From NCBI GenBank assembly GCA_964468645.1, contig CAYXUU010000024.1, positions 1 to 64,000 on the forward strand: a stretch of 64,000 nt of DNA. The letters are read 5' to 3'. Made by a program: the position numbers and the translations under genes. The DNA comes from JAIOZK01 sp964468645. Lineage in GTDB: Bacteria > Bacteroidota > Bacteroidia > Bacteroidales > JAIOZK01. Of this stretch, positions 52,228 to 61,649 are shown in pieces (position 1 is the first letter of the stretch; the number at the start of each line of letters is the position of its first letter). The notes beneath the pieces were generated by a model. That model saw only the letters and a program-made list of their open reading frames with translations, ran no database searches and was not told the DNA's origin.

Positions 52228-54291
52228 ATGACGTCAAGAAAAAAATTAAGAGGTGTAACAAAAGGGATGATACTATATGGTATTTCCTTATTTCTTTTAT
52301 TAATACTTAACAACTGTACAGAAATGAAAGAAACAAGCATAAAATCACCGGATAAGAAAATCAAAATACATTTCGCCCTCCATAGTTATAAACCTTATTA
52401 CCTTGTTTATTATAAGAATAAGGTTTTAATTCCTGCATCCCGGATGGGATTTGAACTTCAGGATATTTCTGACCTGAGAAAGGATTTTAAAGTGGTGGAT
52501 GTTATAAAATCGTCATTTGATGAAACCTGGGAACCCATCTGGGGTGAGACAGCAAGCATCAGGAATAATTACAATGAAATGAAGGTTTTTCTCCGTGAGA
52601 AAGGAGAACCTAACAGGCAGTTGAATATCATCTTCCGTGCCTATGATGATGGCATCGGATTCCGTTACGAATTCCCTGAACAGGACAGCCTGAGCGATTT
52701 CAATGTAATTGATGAACTGACCGAATTCAACTTTGACGAGAACCATACTGCATGGTGGATACCGGGTGATTTCGACAGTTATGAACATCTTTATAATGAG
52801 ACAGGGATTGATGAAACTGAACACGTTAACACCCCTGTAACTTTCAAAACCGAAGATAACCTTTATCTGAGCATCCATGAGGCCGCATTAATGGATTATC
52901 CTGAAATGACACTAAAGAAGGATAGTACTGCTTTTAAGTATATCTGTGCTCTGGCCCCCTGGGCCGATGGCACAAAGGCAAAGCTCAAAACACCCTTTAA
53001 AACACCTTGGCGCAGCATACAGATTGCCGAAGAGCCCGGTGATCTTATCGAATCTTATCTGATCCTTAACCTGAATGAACCCTGTATCTATGATGATGTT
53101 TCATGGATTAAACCCATGAAATATGCAGGTATCTGGTGGGGCATGCACATAGGCTACAATACCTGGGGCGCCGGTGAAAGGCATGGTGCTACGACAGAAG
53201 AGGCAAAGCGGTACATCGACTTCTGCGCTGCCAATAATATACCGGGCCTGCTTATTGAAGGTTGGAATACAGGATGGGAATCGTGGTTTGCCGGTGACAA
53301 CTTCGATTTTGTCACCCCTTATGATGATTTCGACCTGGAAGAAGTCGTAAGATATGGTAAGGATAACGGTGTTGAAATCATCGGGCATCATGAAACAGGC
53401 GGACAGGTACCCATGTATGAAGGACATATGGAAAACGCTTTTAAGCTTTATCACGATCTTGGTATCCCGGCCGTAAAAACCGGGTTTGCTGGCAAGATCA
53501 GGCCCGAAGGGGAAAACCATCATGGGCAGTATCTCGTAAGGCATCATCAGAAAGTAATCGATACGGCGGCTAAATACCGGATAATGGTTGATGCACATGA
53601 ACCCATTAAACCAACCGGATTACGCAGAACCTATCCGAATTTTATGACAAGGGAAGGTGTGAGGGGAATGGAGTATAATGCATGGAGTGAAGGCAATCCA
53701 CCCGAACACACCTGTATCCTACCTTTCACCAGGATGCTCGCCGGTCCTCTGGATTATACACCCGGTATTTTTGATATCAAATATGAAAGATACCGTGAGG
53801 AACTTTCAAAATGGCATGAAGCTCATGATGAAACCCCAAAGCGTGTCCATACCACACTTTCCAAGCAACTGGCCCTATATGTAATCCTTTATTCACCAAT
53901 GCAGATGATAGCGGATCTACCGGAAAATTATGAAGGAAATGCTGCATTTGAATTTATAAGTGAAGTCCCTGTTGATTGGGACGATACAAAGGTATTAAAT
54001 GGTGAGATTGGGAATTTCATAACTATCGCAAGGAAACAAGGGGATAACTGGTTTATCGGAAGTATTACCGATGAAAATCAACGTGAGCTTGAGATCAAAC
54101 TTGATTTCCTGGATCCCGGAAAAGAATATATGGCTGTTGGTTTTTCTGACTCTGAAAAAACCGACCTGGAAGAAAATCCTACTGCTTATAAAGTTGAAAT
54201 GTATCCGGTCAATTCAGAATCTATAATTGTTATGGGACTTGCAGCCGGCGGAGGACAGGCGATTATGGTAAAGCTGATGGATGAATTGTAG
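52228..54291 (+). CDS. glycoside hydrolase family 97 lipoprotein
   Basis: A 687-residue GH97 enzyme with a lipoprotein-like signal (GISLFLLLILNNC near residue 30). The N-terminal beta-sandwich includes NIIFRAYDDGIGFRYEFP. The catalytic barrel includes KYAGIWWGMHIGYNTWG, GLLIEGWNTGWESW, VDAHEPIKPTGLRRTYPNFM and EGNPPEHTCILPFTRMLAGP. The Glu residues in IEGWN, HEP and PPEH correspond to the acid/base pattern of inverting GH97 (SusB-like alpha-glucosidase), so an inverting enzyme is likely. It acts on alpha-glucosides at the cell surface or periplasm. No SusC/D genes are beside it. Confidence 0.93.
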   Translation: MTSRKKLRGVTKGMILYGISLFLLLILNNCTEMKETSIKSPDKKIKIHFALHSYKPYYLVYYKNKVLIPASRMGFELQDISDLRKDFKVVDVIKSSFDETWEPIWGETASIRNNYNEMKVFLREKGEPNRQLNIIFRAYDDGIGFRYEFPEQDSLSDFNVIDELTEFNFDENHTAWWIPGDFDSYEHLYNETGIDETEHVNTPVTFKTEDNLYLSIHEAALMDYPEMTLKKDSTAFKYICALAPWADGTKAKLKTPFKTPWRSIQIAEEPGDLIESYLILNLNEPCIYDDVSWIKPMKYAGIWWGMHIGYNTWGAGERHGATTEEAKRYIDFCAANNIPGLLIEGWNTGWESWFAGDNFDFVTPYDDFDLEEVVRYGKDNGVEIIGHHETGGQVPMYEGHMENAFKLYHDLGIPAVKTGFAGKIRPEGENHHGQYLVRHHQKVIDTAAKYRIMVDAHEPIKPTGLRRTYPNFMTREGVRGMEYNAWSEGNPPEHTCILPFTRMLAGPLDYTPGIFDIKYERYREELSKWHEAHDETPKRVHTTLSKQLALYVILYSPMQMIADLPENYEGNAAFEFISEVPVDWDDTKVLNGEIGNFITIARKQGDNWFIGSITDENQRELEIKLDFLDPGKEYMAVGFSDSEKTDLEENPTAYKVEMYPVNSESIIVMGLAAGGGQAIMVKLMDEL

Positions 54292-54357
54292 CTGTGTCCT
54301 TCGGATCTTTGAGAGGTAGTTGTGGTTGGTTCTAACAAAACAGGACCATTCATATCA

Positions 54358-54951
54358 CTATTCATTATTGATAAATGCATGCTGATCCCAAAAAAGCTCA
54401 CTTCTTTTCAATTCATTCCCTTTTTGATATAGAGCGTCGGGAAAAGGAGGTGCATATATTCCGGGGAAGATCGTTTTTATAAAAGGTTCCTGATCTACCC
54501 ACAAAACAACATTGACCTGCCATGTTCGGTTTAACCTGTTAATCCGAACATGGTTAACCAGTAGCCCATCACGTATTTGCTTATTCAGAAAAACGATTTC
54601 AGTTTTTTGCAGCTGATCCAGGGGTATAATGGAATCTGTTCCGATGCCTTCAGGATAATTTTCTTTGTCAAAAGTTAATGTAATAACAGATCTCCCGCCT
54701 TCCCAGTCTTTTGGGTCACTGAATAAAAATTTTCCGTGATTCCGGATTTTCTCCAAAAGGTGTACTGGATTTTTCGCAAAGAGGTGATAAAACTTTGAAC
54801 CAGGAATAGCCATGAGTTTAATCAAATCATTCACGGATAATCCGGATTTGATAATGAGTTCCTTTTTGTAAGAATCATCAACCTGGCTAAAATGACGTAA
54901 AACATGTAATTGATCTGTGATCGTGTATCTCAATTGTGGAATCATCTTCAT
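54358..54951 (-). CDS. hypothetical protein paired with a membrane protein
   Basis: A 197-residue soluble protein with no family I recognise. It is predicted mixed alpha/beta with KFYHLFAKNPVHLLEKIRNH and RSVITLTFDKENYPEGIGTD as distinctive segments. The ATG overlaps the stop of the membrane-protein gene at 54948 by 4 bp (ATGA), so the two are translationally coupled. It is part of the minus-strand half of a divergent cluster with the HEPN-STAND gene. Confidence 0.75.
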   Translation of the reverse strand: MKMIPQLRYTITDQLHVLRHFSQVDDSYKKELIIKSGLSVNDLIKLMAIPGSKFYHLFAKNPVHLLEKIRNHGKFLFSDPKDWEGGRSVITLTFDKENYPEGIGTDSIIPLDQLQKTEIVFLNKQIRDGLLVNHVRINRLNRTWQVNVVLWVDQEPFIKTIFPGIYAPPFPDALYQKGNELKRSELFWDQHAFINNE

Positions 54952-56264
54952 TTCTTTCGGTAATTCTTCAAAAGAAATACTATTATGACAGACACAACAA
55001 TTAATGTCAGGGTTCCGCTCATAACATTATAGGTGAATGTTCCACCCGAAAAAAGTTTATTGATCCATTCCGACAGATCCCAGATTATCGAGAACACAGC
55101 AAGTAATGCAATTACTGTCAGGACATCATTGATCATTTTATCCCTTTTCTCTTTCGCTTTTTGATTCGCCCTTTCAATCCCTTCTTTTAACCTTGATAAT
55201 TCATCATTAACAGCCAGTGAATTGCGGATCTGGTTAAAAATAATAGCAGGTAAGAAATTATAAGAAATATGAGATGGATTGTAATATTTACTGAATTCAA
55301 AAAATTCATCTTCTAATTCCTGGTGATTGCAGTTTTCGTTATAAAAGATTTTATTGATCTTGAAGAAATAATTCTTAACATATAAAGATTGTAGGTATAG
55401 CAAATTGAAATAACCATTCTCCCAGATGAAATTATCGAATGCACCTTTCTGAAAAAAACCGGTAAAAGTGTCGAATAGGGTGAGCGCAGACCAATTTTTA
55501 AAAACGCTTATTTTGTTGTTGATAATCAGGTCCTGAAAATATCCATCAGAGGGCTGAAAAAATGGATTTTCACCGGATGCCGATCCAATTGGTGCACACA
55601 CGCCAAGATCATACAAAAACATATCCTCCTCTTCAATGGTAAGGATCTCATCATGTTCGATGAGGGAGAATATTTTAAGTTTATTCCCAAATCTCATGGA
55701 GGTACTATTTAAATCGTCTGTAACATTACTGGTAAGAAAAGTCAGATGGTCGTAAATTAATTTCAATTCATCCGTTACACCCGAATTCCTTAAATAATTA
55801 TTAATCAAGGTTATCTCATTAAATGTGAAGTCAGTCAGGTCACATTTAAAACAATAAAAGACAATATCACGTGGGAAGAAATAAAGATCCAGATATTCAA
55901 ATTTAATATTAAAAACCTTGGTAGAGTGACGTTGTTTGATTGTTATCGGTACTGTCTGATTAATCTTTTTTGATAAACGGACTGTTTTTTCGGCAAAATG
56001 TTTATTAAGTTGATGTTTATCAGAATTCGTTAAATCGGGGAAAACACAATTAACAAAACTTTCATAATAAAACCGGTTAAATCCACTAATGATCTTTTTG
56101 GGTTCGATATTATCCGGATTCACATGTGGTTCCCAGGTATTAAATCCGAACATTACCCCTGATTTTATCTCATCCAGAATACTTTCGGAGTATTCAAGCA
56201 CACCACAAAAATATGAATACGCTTTTACAGGTTTCTTTATCGCAAGTTGTTTCCAATCTTTCAT
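54948..56264 (-). CDS. hypothetical protein with two C-terminal membrane segments
   Basis: A 438-residue protein. Residues about 1-370 are soluble and of unknown fold (NKLKIFSLIEHDEILTIEEE is the clearest segment). A helical charged stretch (RLKEGIERANQKAKEKRDKM) leads into two membrane helices (LTVIALLAVFSIIWDLSEW and LTLIVVSVIIVFLLKNYRKK). This is the CorA-like topology and also that of two-TM effectors of bacterial immunity. No CorA GMN motif is visible. It overlaps the next gene by 4 bp and diverges from the HEPN-STAND gene. Confidence 0.78.
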   Translation of the reverse strand: MKDWKQLAIKKPVKAYSYFCGVLEYSESILDEIKSGVMFGFNTWEPHVNPDNIEPKKIISGFNRFYYESFVNCVFPDLTNSDKHQLNKHFAEKTVRLSKKINQTVPITIKQRHSTKVFNIKFEYLDLYFFPRDIVFYCFKCDLTDFTFNEITLINNYLRNSGVTDELKLIYDHLTFLTSNVTDDLNSTSMRFGNKLKIFSLIEHDEILTIEEEDMFLYDLGVCAPIGSASGENPFFQPSDGYFQDLIINNKISVFKNWSALTLFDTFTGFFQKGAFDNFIWENGYFNLLYLQSLYVKNYFFKINKIFYNENCNHQELEDEFFEFSKYYNPSHISYNFLPAIIFNQIRNSLAVNDELSRLKEGIERANQKAKEKRDKMINDVLTVIALLAVFSIIWDLSEWINKLFSGGTFTYNVMSGTLTLIVVSVIIVFLLKNYRKK

Positions 56265-56289
56265 TTGTTACCAAGTTTTTAACCAGTTG

Positions 56290-56297
56290 CAAATGTA
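56290..56297 (-). promoter_or_regulatory. candidate -7 box of the minus-strand pair
   Basis: The plus strand reads CAAATGTA, i.e. TACATTTG on the minus strand, 26 bp upstream of the ATG at 56264. Confidence 0.5.
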
Positions 56298-56419
56298 ACA
56301 GACTTTTAACATAAAAAATAAATATTAAAAGAGAAATGTTTTACTATAATAGAATTATAGAGATGATGGATTTCTTTTAATAATCATTGTTTACCTGCAA
56401 CTATAATTCTAAAAAACCA

Positions 56420-56427
56420 TACCTTTG
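56420..56427 (+). promoter_or_regulatory. candidate -7 box of the HEPN-STAND gene
   Basis: TACCTTTG lies 54 bp upstream of the ATG at 56482. With the box at 56290 it makes 56265-56481 a divergent promoter region. No clear operator palindrome was seen. Confidence 0.5.
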
Positions 56428-56481
56428 GTCGCTGCACAACGCACAACATATTAACTATACTTTTTACCAATTAACTCATCA

Positions 56482-59400
56482 ATGATTAAAAGATTTCTGG
56501 CCGACTATCCTCCTGACGAACAAGAAATATATGAAATACAAATCGAAGAATCTTACGAATCCTTTCCTTATGTAATTATATCGGTAATCAGGGATTATGA
56601 GGAGAACCTCATGGAAGAAGAGTTTGCAAAAGCTTTTAAAAGGTTTATCGATTTTTTTGAGATTTCAGTACAGTACTGCTCCAGTTTGATCCTGAGCCTC
56701 GTAAAATACCGGAAGATTGCTTTCAGTGAAACTTTGCAGGAAGTAGCCACCAAGATTGTTTCGAAACCCCTTTCAACAGGCGACTGGATAAACGATATAT
56801 TTATTGCACTTGTTAAGGAAGCCGGGGTGCTTATTCCTGATGAACCGATTATAGCAAACCTGAACAATATTTTATTTGAACCAAAAGGGAATATACTTCA
56901 AGGTTGGAGCTCACGTAAAGAGGAAGGATATAAAAGTATAGCATATTTCCGAAACACTTACCTGGGACATGATACTTCATTGGCTGATGAGATCTATGCT
57001 GACGGACTTAAATTAATAGAAAACAGATTATTCCGGATGCTTGAGGCCTTAGCTCCACTTGCTGATATTACCACGCTTACAGTAGATAAAGTGCTGGATA
57101 ATGAGAGTACACCAGGAAAATACACGGTCATACCGTTGAAAAGCGTGGAGATTAAAAGAGCTATCCGTGTTTCGTCAGATACTGCCCTGGAACCTGATAA
57201 ATACTACCTTGTACACAGAAAAATTCGGAATTTCGATCATTTTAAAGCAGATGAGCTGGTAAGGATTACACCATTTGTCATTTATCAGCCTCTTAATGAA
57301 GATGGTAATGCTGAAGAAAAAACTACTTTTTTGTTCCAGACCGTACACAGCAGGAATCTTAAACGGATGGTATATGTATCGCCAGACCTTAAAGCAAAAA
57401 AACGGGAAACAGAACTGTTTAAGGACTTATTTGTATCCTTCTTACGGGAGGTCCTGAATAAGATAAGTATAGGCAAGAATTATAAACTAGAAATTGCAAC
57501 AGGCAAAACATGGGAAGAATATCAGGAAAGGTTGCTTACACAATCGAACCGGTTTTTGGGTCAGATGAAGGCGGAAAAATATGATTCTGAACTTTATGTT
57601 GACAGACAGGAAATAAGCAATGCATGGGATTATTTTGTATCCCTGCAGGACAAAAGGGTATTTGCTTTGCTGGGAAATGCTGGTTCCGGAAAAACCAACC
57701 TCATCTGTAATTTTACAGAGCGGATCATTGAAAATAATGATCCTGTTATAACCTTCAATTGTAAAATATTTTCACAGATTAGCATAGAAAAGAAATTAGG
57801 ACAGGTATTTGAGGAAAAGGATACGGTTATTGCCAGATCACTGGAAACACTCAATGAAATGGCAAGGAAAAATAACAGGAAAGTGGTATTCTTTTTCGAT
57901 GCCATCAATGAGTGCCTGAATTATGATAAGAACATGCAGGGCAACGAGCCGATAGACTTATTGCGCGCTATCGACAACCTGCTGATCAAAGACACATTCG
58001 ACTCCTTTAAAGTTTTGGTTACCTGTCGTACCTATACCTGGGAAGAGGCTATCAAATCTGAAGAAGATACCCTTAACCTGTCATTATATTTCACTTCTGA
58101 AGATATAGCTGACAAGAATCAACGAGACAATATTTCCCTCAAAGGATTCTCAGGGAAGGAGTTCGCGGAGGCATACCCGAAGTATAAGCGCAAATATAAT
58201 ATCGACACTACGCTTGACACCATCCTGGAGCCCCGATATGCATTTACAATGACCCGCCTGCAGGATCCCATGGTACTGAAAATGGCCAGCCAGATTTTTG
58301 CTGATGGCAGTTTGCCAGACAATATTCAGCAATTTGAATCTGTAAAGCTTTTTGAAGCAAGGTTGAAACAGCTAAGCCAGGCCAGGAATGGCAGCCAACA
58401 ACTGATGATCCTGGAGGATTTTACGGTAGCCTTACGAAACAGGAAAACAGATGCGCTTTCCATGCAAAAGTTGTATGGGGCTTTTGAAACTGATTCATCC
58501 CCATTAAATGAGTTATCAACCCAGCTCTTTCAAGGGGAAACCCTTGATTGGCGGGATCCGGCCAGAGAATTACTGGATGCAGGTTTTATCCGGATTGAAA
58601 AAACCGCCATCAAAGAAGAGCTGCGTTTTACTTATGAACGCTTTCATGAATTCATGTATGCCCGCATATTTGCACAGGAAGAAACTGCTAAACTCAGCCC
58701 AGGAATGCCCATCCCGGTGGAGGCATTCGAATCTGAGCTAAGCGATATGAAAGGTTATGCTGTTATCAACGATGCCCTGCGACATGCATTGGTTCTTGAT
58801 TATAACCTGACGAACAGGGATACCTCCACCCTCATTAAACTTGCCAATAGTGATGTGTATGGCGCTGCTCCCTTAGTAATGAATACCCTTATTTCCCTGA
58901 TCTCAGATAATTATTATGAGGTTTGTAATATCATTGAACAATTGCTCCAATATCAAAAAGAAGAAACAGCATCCCTGGCAAGCGAATGGGAGCGTAAGGA
59001 AGTTTTGATTGAGAAAGGAAATAAAGGTAAAAAGAAGGTTACCAAAGAAGAGATTGATAGAATGAACCTGGAAATGAAGGAGATGCATGAGCAACTGAGG
59101 CCGGTAATCCAGGTACGTAAAATTGCCGTGCAGATCATCTATGAGATCTTTAAATCACCGGTTTATGATAAAGACCTTTACGAAGGGAATAATTCACCAT
59201 TTGAACTGCTCTGGAAGGCTATGTCGGATCCCATTGCTAAAGTGCGCGACAATGTTTCACTCTATATTTATTATATATCAAAATATGATGTAAACATCAG
59301 CATCCGTATTCTGGATCATTTATCAGACCACATACTCGACACCTCCCTGATGTCGTTGATAAAAGGTTCAAAACGCAAGGAATTCCAGCAATCCTTTCTG

Positions 59401-60702
59401 GAACCTGCCGGACGGCTTAGCCTGTTGATGGCGATTGAAGCCCTTGTTATCCATAACAATTATAAACTTAGTGAACGAATTAAAAATACCTGGAAAGCCA
59501 TCCTTAAAAAGCTCACCCTCAATCATACCCTGGTAAAAATGCTGATGCCTTTCCTGAAAATCATTCTACGAAGGCAGGCTACGGTACAATCAGATTGGGT
59601 TAACAATGGGATTGAATATCTGCATTTCTGGGAAGAGATCCCTGAAGACGGAGCAGATGGTGACTGGCACCAGCGCTCATTTGGTAACATTATAAAGTTT
59701 CTTGACCCAACCACAGAAGGAATAGAAAACTATCACGAGGTTATTAATAAGGGCATTGATACCGGGGATGCATTTAGCTACTTTCTGATTGAACGCCTGC
59801 TGGTGGTCCAGGGTTGGGTGGATTGGCTGCGGATAAAACCCGTCATTATGGAAGTGGTTAACAAACCTGCTGACCACCCATTTTTGGATTATATGCAAAT
59901 GTCGATGCTTTATGTACTTTTCCAATCCATTGAAAAATCCGATAAGCCGGACAAAGAGGCTATTGATATTCTGGCCAGTCTTACTGAAGAATGGACCGAG
60001 CGTTGCAAGGGGGTATATTATGCACATCGGAATGACCAGGCCAATAAAGGGATGCCGTATAAACAATTTCCGCTGAACTGGTACGGAGCAGCTTATTGTA
60101 AACATTTTGGGGATGGTGGAATAAGGCCAGGCGATCCTTATCCAATGCCTGTTTTCAGAAGTCTGATCGATAAGGCTTTGAAGAATAAGGATAAAGATCT
60201 GCTCTACCATTGCATCGAGAATATCTCAATTCTGGTAACCGATTTCGGCTATATAAAAAGTGCTATACAACTTTTCGATTATACCATCGGTTGCTTCTGT
60301 CATGAAAGTGAGATTTACACTTTCAACACGCAAAGCAGTGAACAAGAAAAATATTGCACTGATTTCAGGTCTTATATGTGTAGTACCATCGGAACCATTA
60401 AGAGTTATTTCCCAAAAGAGGTGGCACATTTTATTCACCATAAGCTTGCCCATTCCGATTTTCCGGATATGGAGCACTTCAGGGAAGACCTGATGACCTA
60501 TAACCAATCATATGAAAGTATCGGAGATCTTCTGACACATAAGTTTGGCAATTTTATTATCTGGGGATTGCTGAATGATAAGGATGTCGGGCAGTTTTTT
60601 AAAGATGGTTTTAAAATCGGAGGGGAAGTAAAGGATTATTATAGCTGGTTTGATGGAATTGTAAGGTTGTCGTTTAACCGCCTGTTCGGAATAAAAGTTT
60701 AA
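56482..60702 (+). CDS. HEPN-STAND NTPase, candidate defence protein
   Basis: A 1406-residue protein of unusual layout. The N-terminal helical domain (about 1-200) carries RNTYLGH (R157, N158, H163), which fits the RNx4H catalytic motif of HEPN ribonucleases. A linker domain follows (about 210-390). The STAND-type NTPase has Walker A GNAGSGKT (398-405), Walker B VVFFFDAINE (468-477) and a sensor VLVTCRTYTW. A winged-helix-like region (ELRFTYERFHEFMYARIFAQ) leads into about 700 residues of helical repeats, probably the ligand sensor. STAND proteins with HEPN effectors are known in antiphage defence and programmed cell death. No closer family is recognised. A phosphodiesterase gene follows 2 bp later. 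Confidence 0.85.
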   Translation: MIKRFLADYPPDEQEIYEIQIEESYESFPYVIISVIRDYEENLMEEEFAKAFKRFIDFFEISVQYCSSLILSLVKYRKIAFSETLQEVATKIVSKPLSTGDWINDIFIALVKEAGVLIPDEPIIANLNNILFEPKGNILQGWSSRKEEGYKSIAYFRNTYLGHDTSLADEIYADGLKLIENRLFRMLEALAPLADITTLTVDKVLDNESTPGKYTVIPLKSVEIKRAIRVSSDTALEPDKYYLVHRKIRNFDHFKADELVRITPFVIYQPLNEDGNAEEKTTFLFQTVHSRNLKRMVYVSPDLKAKKRETELFKDLFVSFLREVLNKISIGKNYKLEIATGKTWEEYQERLLTQSNRFLGQMKAEKYDSELYVDRQEISNAWDYFVSLQDKRVFALLGNAGSGKTNLICNFTERIIENNDPVITFNCKIFSQISIEKKLGQVFEEKDTVIARSLETLNEMARKNNRKVVFFFDAINECLNYDKNMQGNEPIDLLRAIDNLLIKDTFDSFKVLVTCRTYTWEEAIKSEEDTLNLSLYFTSEDIADKNQRDNISLKGFSGKEFAEAYPKYKRKYNIDTTLDTILEPRYAFTMTRLQDPMVLKMASQIFADGSLPDNIQQFESVKLFEARLKQLSQARNGSQQLMILEDFTVALRNRKTDALSMQKLYGAFETDSSPLNELSTQLFQGETLDWRDPARELLDAGFIRIEKTAIKEELRFTYERFHEFMYARIFAQEETAKLSPGMPIPVEAFESELSDMKGYAVINDALRHALVLDYNLTNRDTSTLIKLANSDVYGAAPLVMNTLISLISDNYYEVCNIIEQLLQYQKEETASLASEWERKEVLIEKGNKGKKKVTKEEIDRMNLEMKEMHEQLRPVIQVRKIAVQIIYEIFKSPVYDKDLYEGNNSPFELLWKAMSDPIAKVRDNVSLYIYYISKYDVNISIRILDHLSDHILDTSLMSLIKGSKRKEFQQSFLEPAGRLSLLMAIEALVIHNNYKLSERIKNTWKAILKKLTLNHTLVKMLMPFLKIILRRQATVQSDWVNNGIEYLHFWEEIPEDGADGDWHQRSFGNIIKFLDPTTEGIENYHEVINKGIDTGDAFSYFLIERLLVVQGWVDWLRIKPVIMEVVNKPADHPFLDYMQMSMLYVLFQSIEKSDKPDKEAIDILASLTEEWTERCKGVYYAHRNDQANKGMPYKQFPLNWYGAAYCKHFGDGGIRPGDPYPMPVFRSLIDKALKNKDKDLLYHCIENISILVTDFGYIKSAIQLFDYTIGCFCHESEIYTFNTQSSEQEKYCTDFRSYMCSTIGTIKSYFPKEVAHFIHHKLAHSDFPDMEHFREDLMTYNQSYESIGDLLTHKFGNFIIWGLLNDKDVGQFFKDGFKIGGEVKDYYSWFDGIVRLSFNRLFGIKV

Positions 60703-60704
60703 GT

Positions 60705-61556
60705 ATGAAATTGAATAAAAGAATGGGGATCTTAATTTTATCTGCATTAGCAATTTTAATAATCGCGGTTTTATTGTTTATTCCATTCCATATCCCCTGG
60801 TTATCATGTGGAAATAACGATAGCAAAAGCATAATCATCATTGCCCATCGGGGTGCCTCTGGTGTTGCCCCTGAGAATACATTACCGGCTATAGATTCAG
60901 CACTGGCATCAATGGCTGATTATATTGAAGTTGATGTCTGCCTCAGCAACGACAAACGGGTGATTGTCATTCACGATCAGTTTGTTGACAGAACAACCAA
61001 CGGCAATGGTAAGGTTTCGGAACTAAATTGGGAATACATTAAAACACTCGATGCCGGGGAGTGGTTTGGAGAAGCATTTAAAGGCACCGGGGTACCCTTG
61101 CTTGAAGATGTTATTAATCGTGTAAACGGCAAATCCAAACTCCTGATAGAAATAAAGCGTGGCGATCATGAAGGCATAGAAGATGAGGTAGGCAGGTTGA
61201 TTAAAACCTATAATGCTGAGGAATGGTGTGTAGTGCAATCATTCAGTGACGAATCATTAAAAAAACTGCATAATAGCTGGCCCGAAATCGAGCTTCATAA
61301 ATTGTTTGTGTTCAAGTTCAGGATTCTTCCATTAATATATGATGGTAACATCACCTACTTTAATTTTGAAAAATATAATTTTGTGAAGGCCTTTAACTTT
61401 CATCAGCGCTTTGGCAATGCAGCCTTCCTTCGGAAAATCCACACCAGGGGCAAAAAAGCCAATGCATGGGGATGTTCAGCCAGAGGTTCATGCAAGGTGG
61501 AAAATATGGGGATCTGGGATGGTTTAATCACTGATCACCCAGAGGATTATAAATAA
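60705..61556 (+). CDS. glycerophosphodiester phosphodiesterase, membrane-anchored
   Basis: A 283-residue GDPD-family TIM barrel. An N-terminal membrane segment (ILILSALAILIIAVLLFIPF) may be a signal anchor or lipoprotein signal ending WLSC. Motifs: IIAHRGASGVAPENTLPAID with the catalytic His/Arg, YIEVDVCLSNDKRVIVIHD with the metal-binding Glu/Asp and second His, LLIEIKRGD, and a C-terminal GLITDHPEDY. The enzyme hydrolyses glycerophosphodiesters or related lipids. The 2-bp gap to the HEPN-STAND gene implies co-translation. Confidence 0.92.
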   Translation: MKLNKRMGILILSALAILIIAVLLFIPFHIPWLSCGNNDSKSIIIIAHRGASGVAPENTLPAIDSALASMADYIEVDVCLSNDKRVIVIHDQFVDRTTNGNGKVSELNWEYIKTLDAGEWFGEAFKGTGVPLLEDVINRVNGKSKLLIEIKRGDHEGIEDEVGRLIKTYNAEEWCVVQSFSDESLKKLHNSWPEIELHKLFVFKFRILPLIYDGNITYFNFEKYNFVKAFNFHQRFGNAAFLRKIHTRGKKANAWGCSARGSCKVENMGIWDGLITDHPEDYK

Positions 61557-61649
61557 TTATATAAGAGGGACAATACCGAGCAACAAGTAAAGTAAAATTA
61601 ACAAATTAACCAACAAGACCACACTGAGTCACAAATCAGAGAATAGATC

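Noticed and set aside
52047..52364. Minus-strand open frame before the GH97 gene
   Set aside because: It overlaps the GH97 signal region, has A+T-driven composition and shows no start signals.
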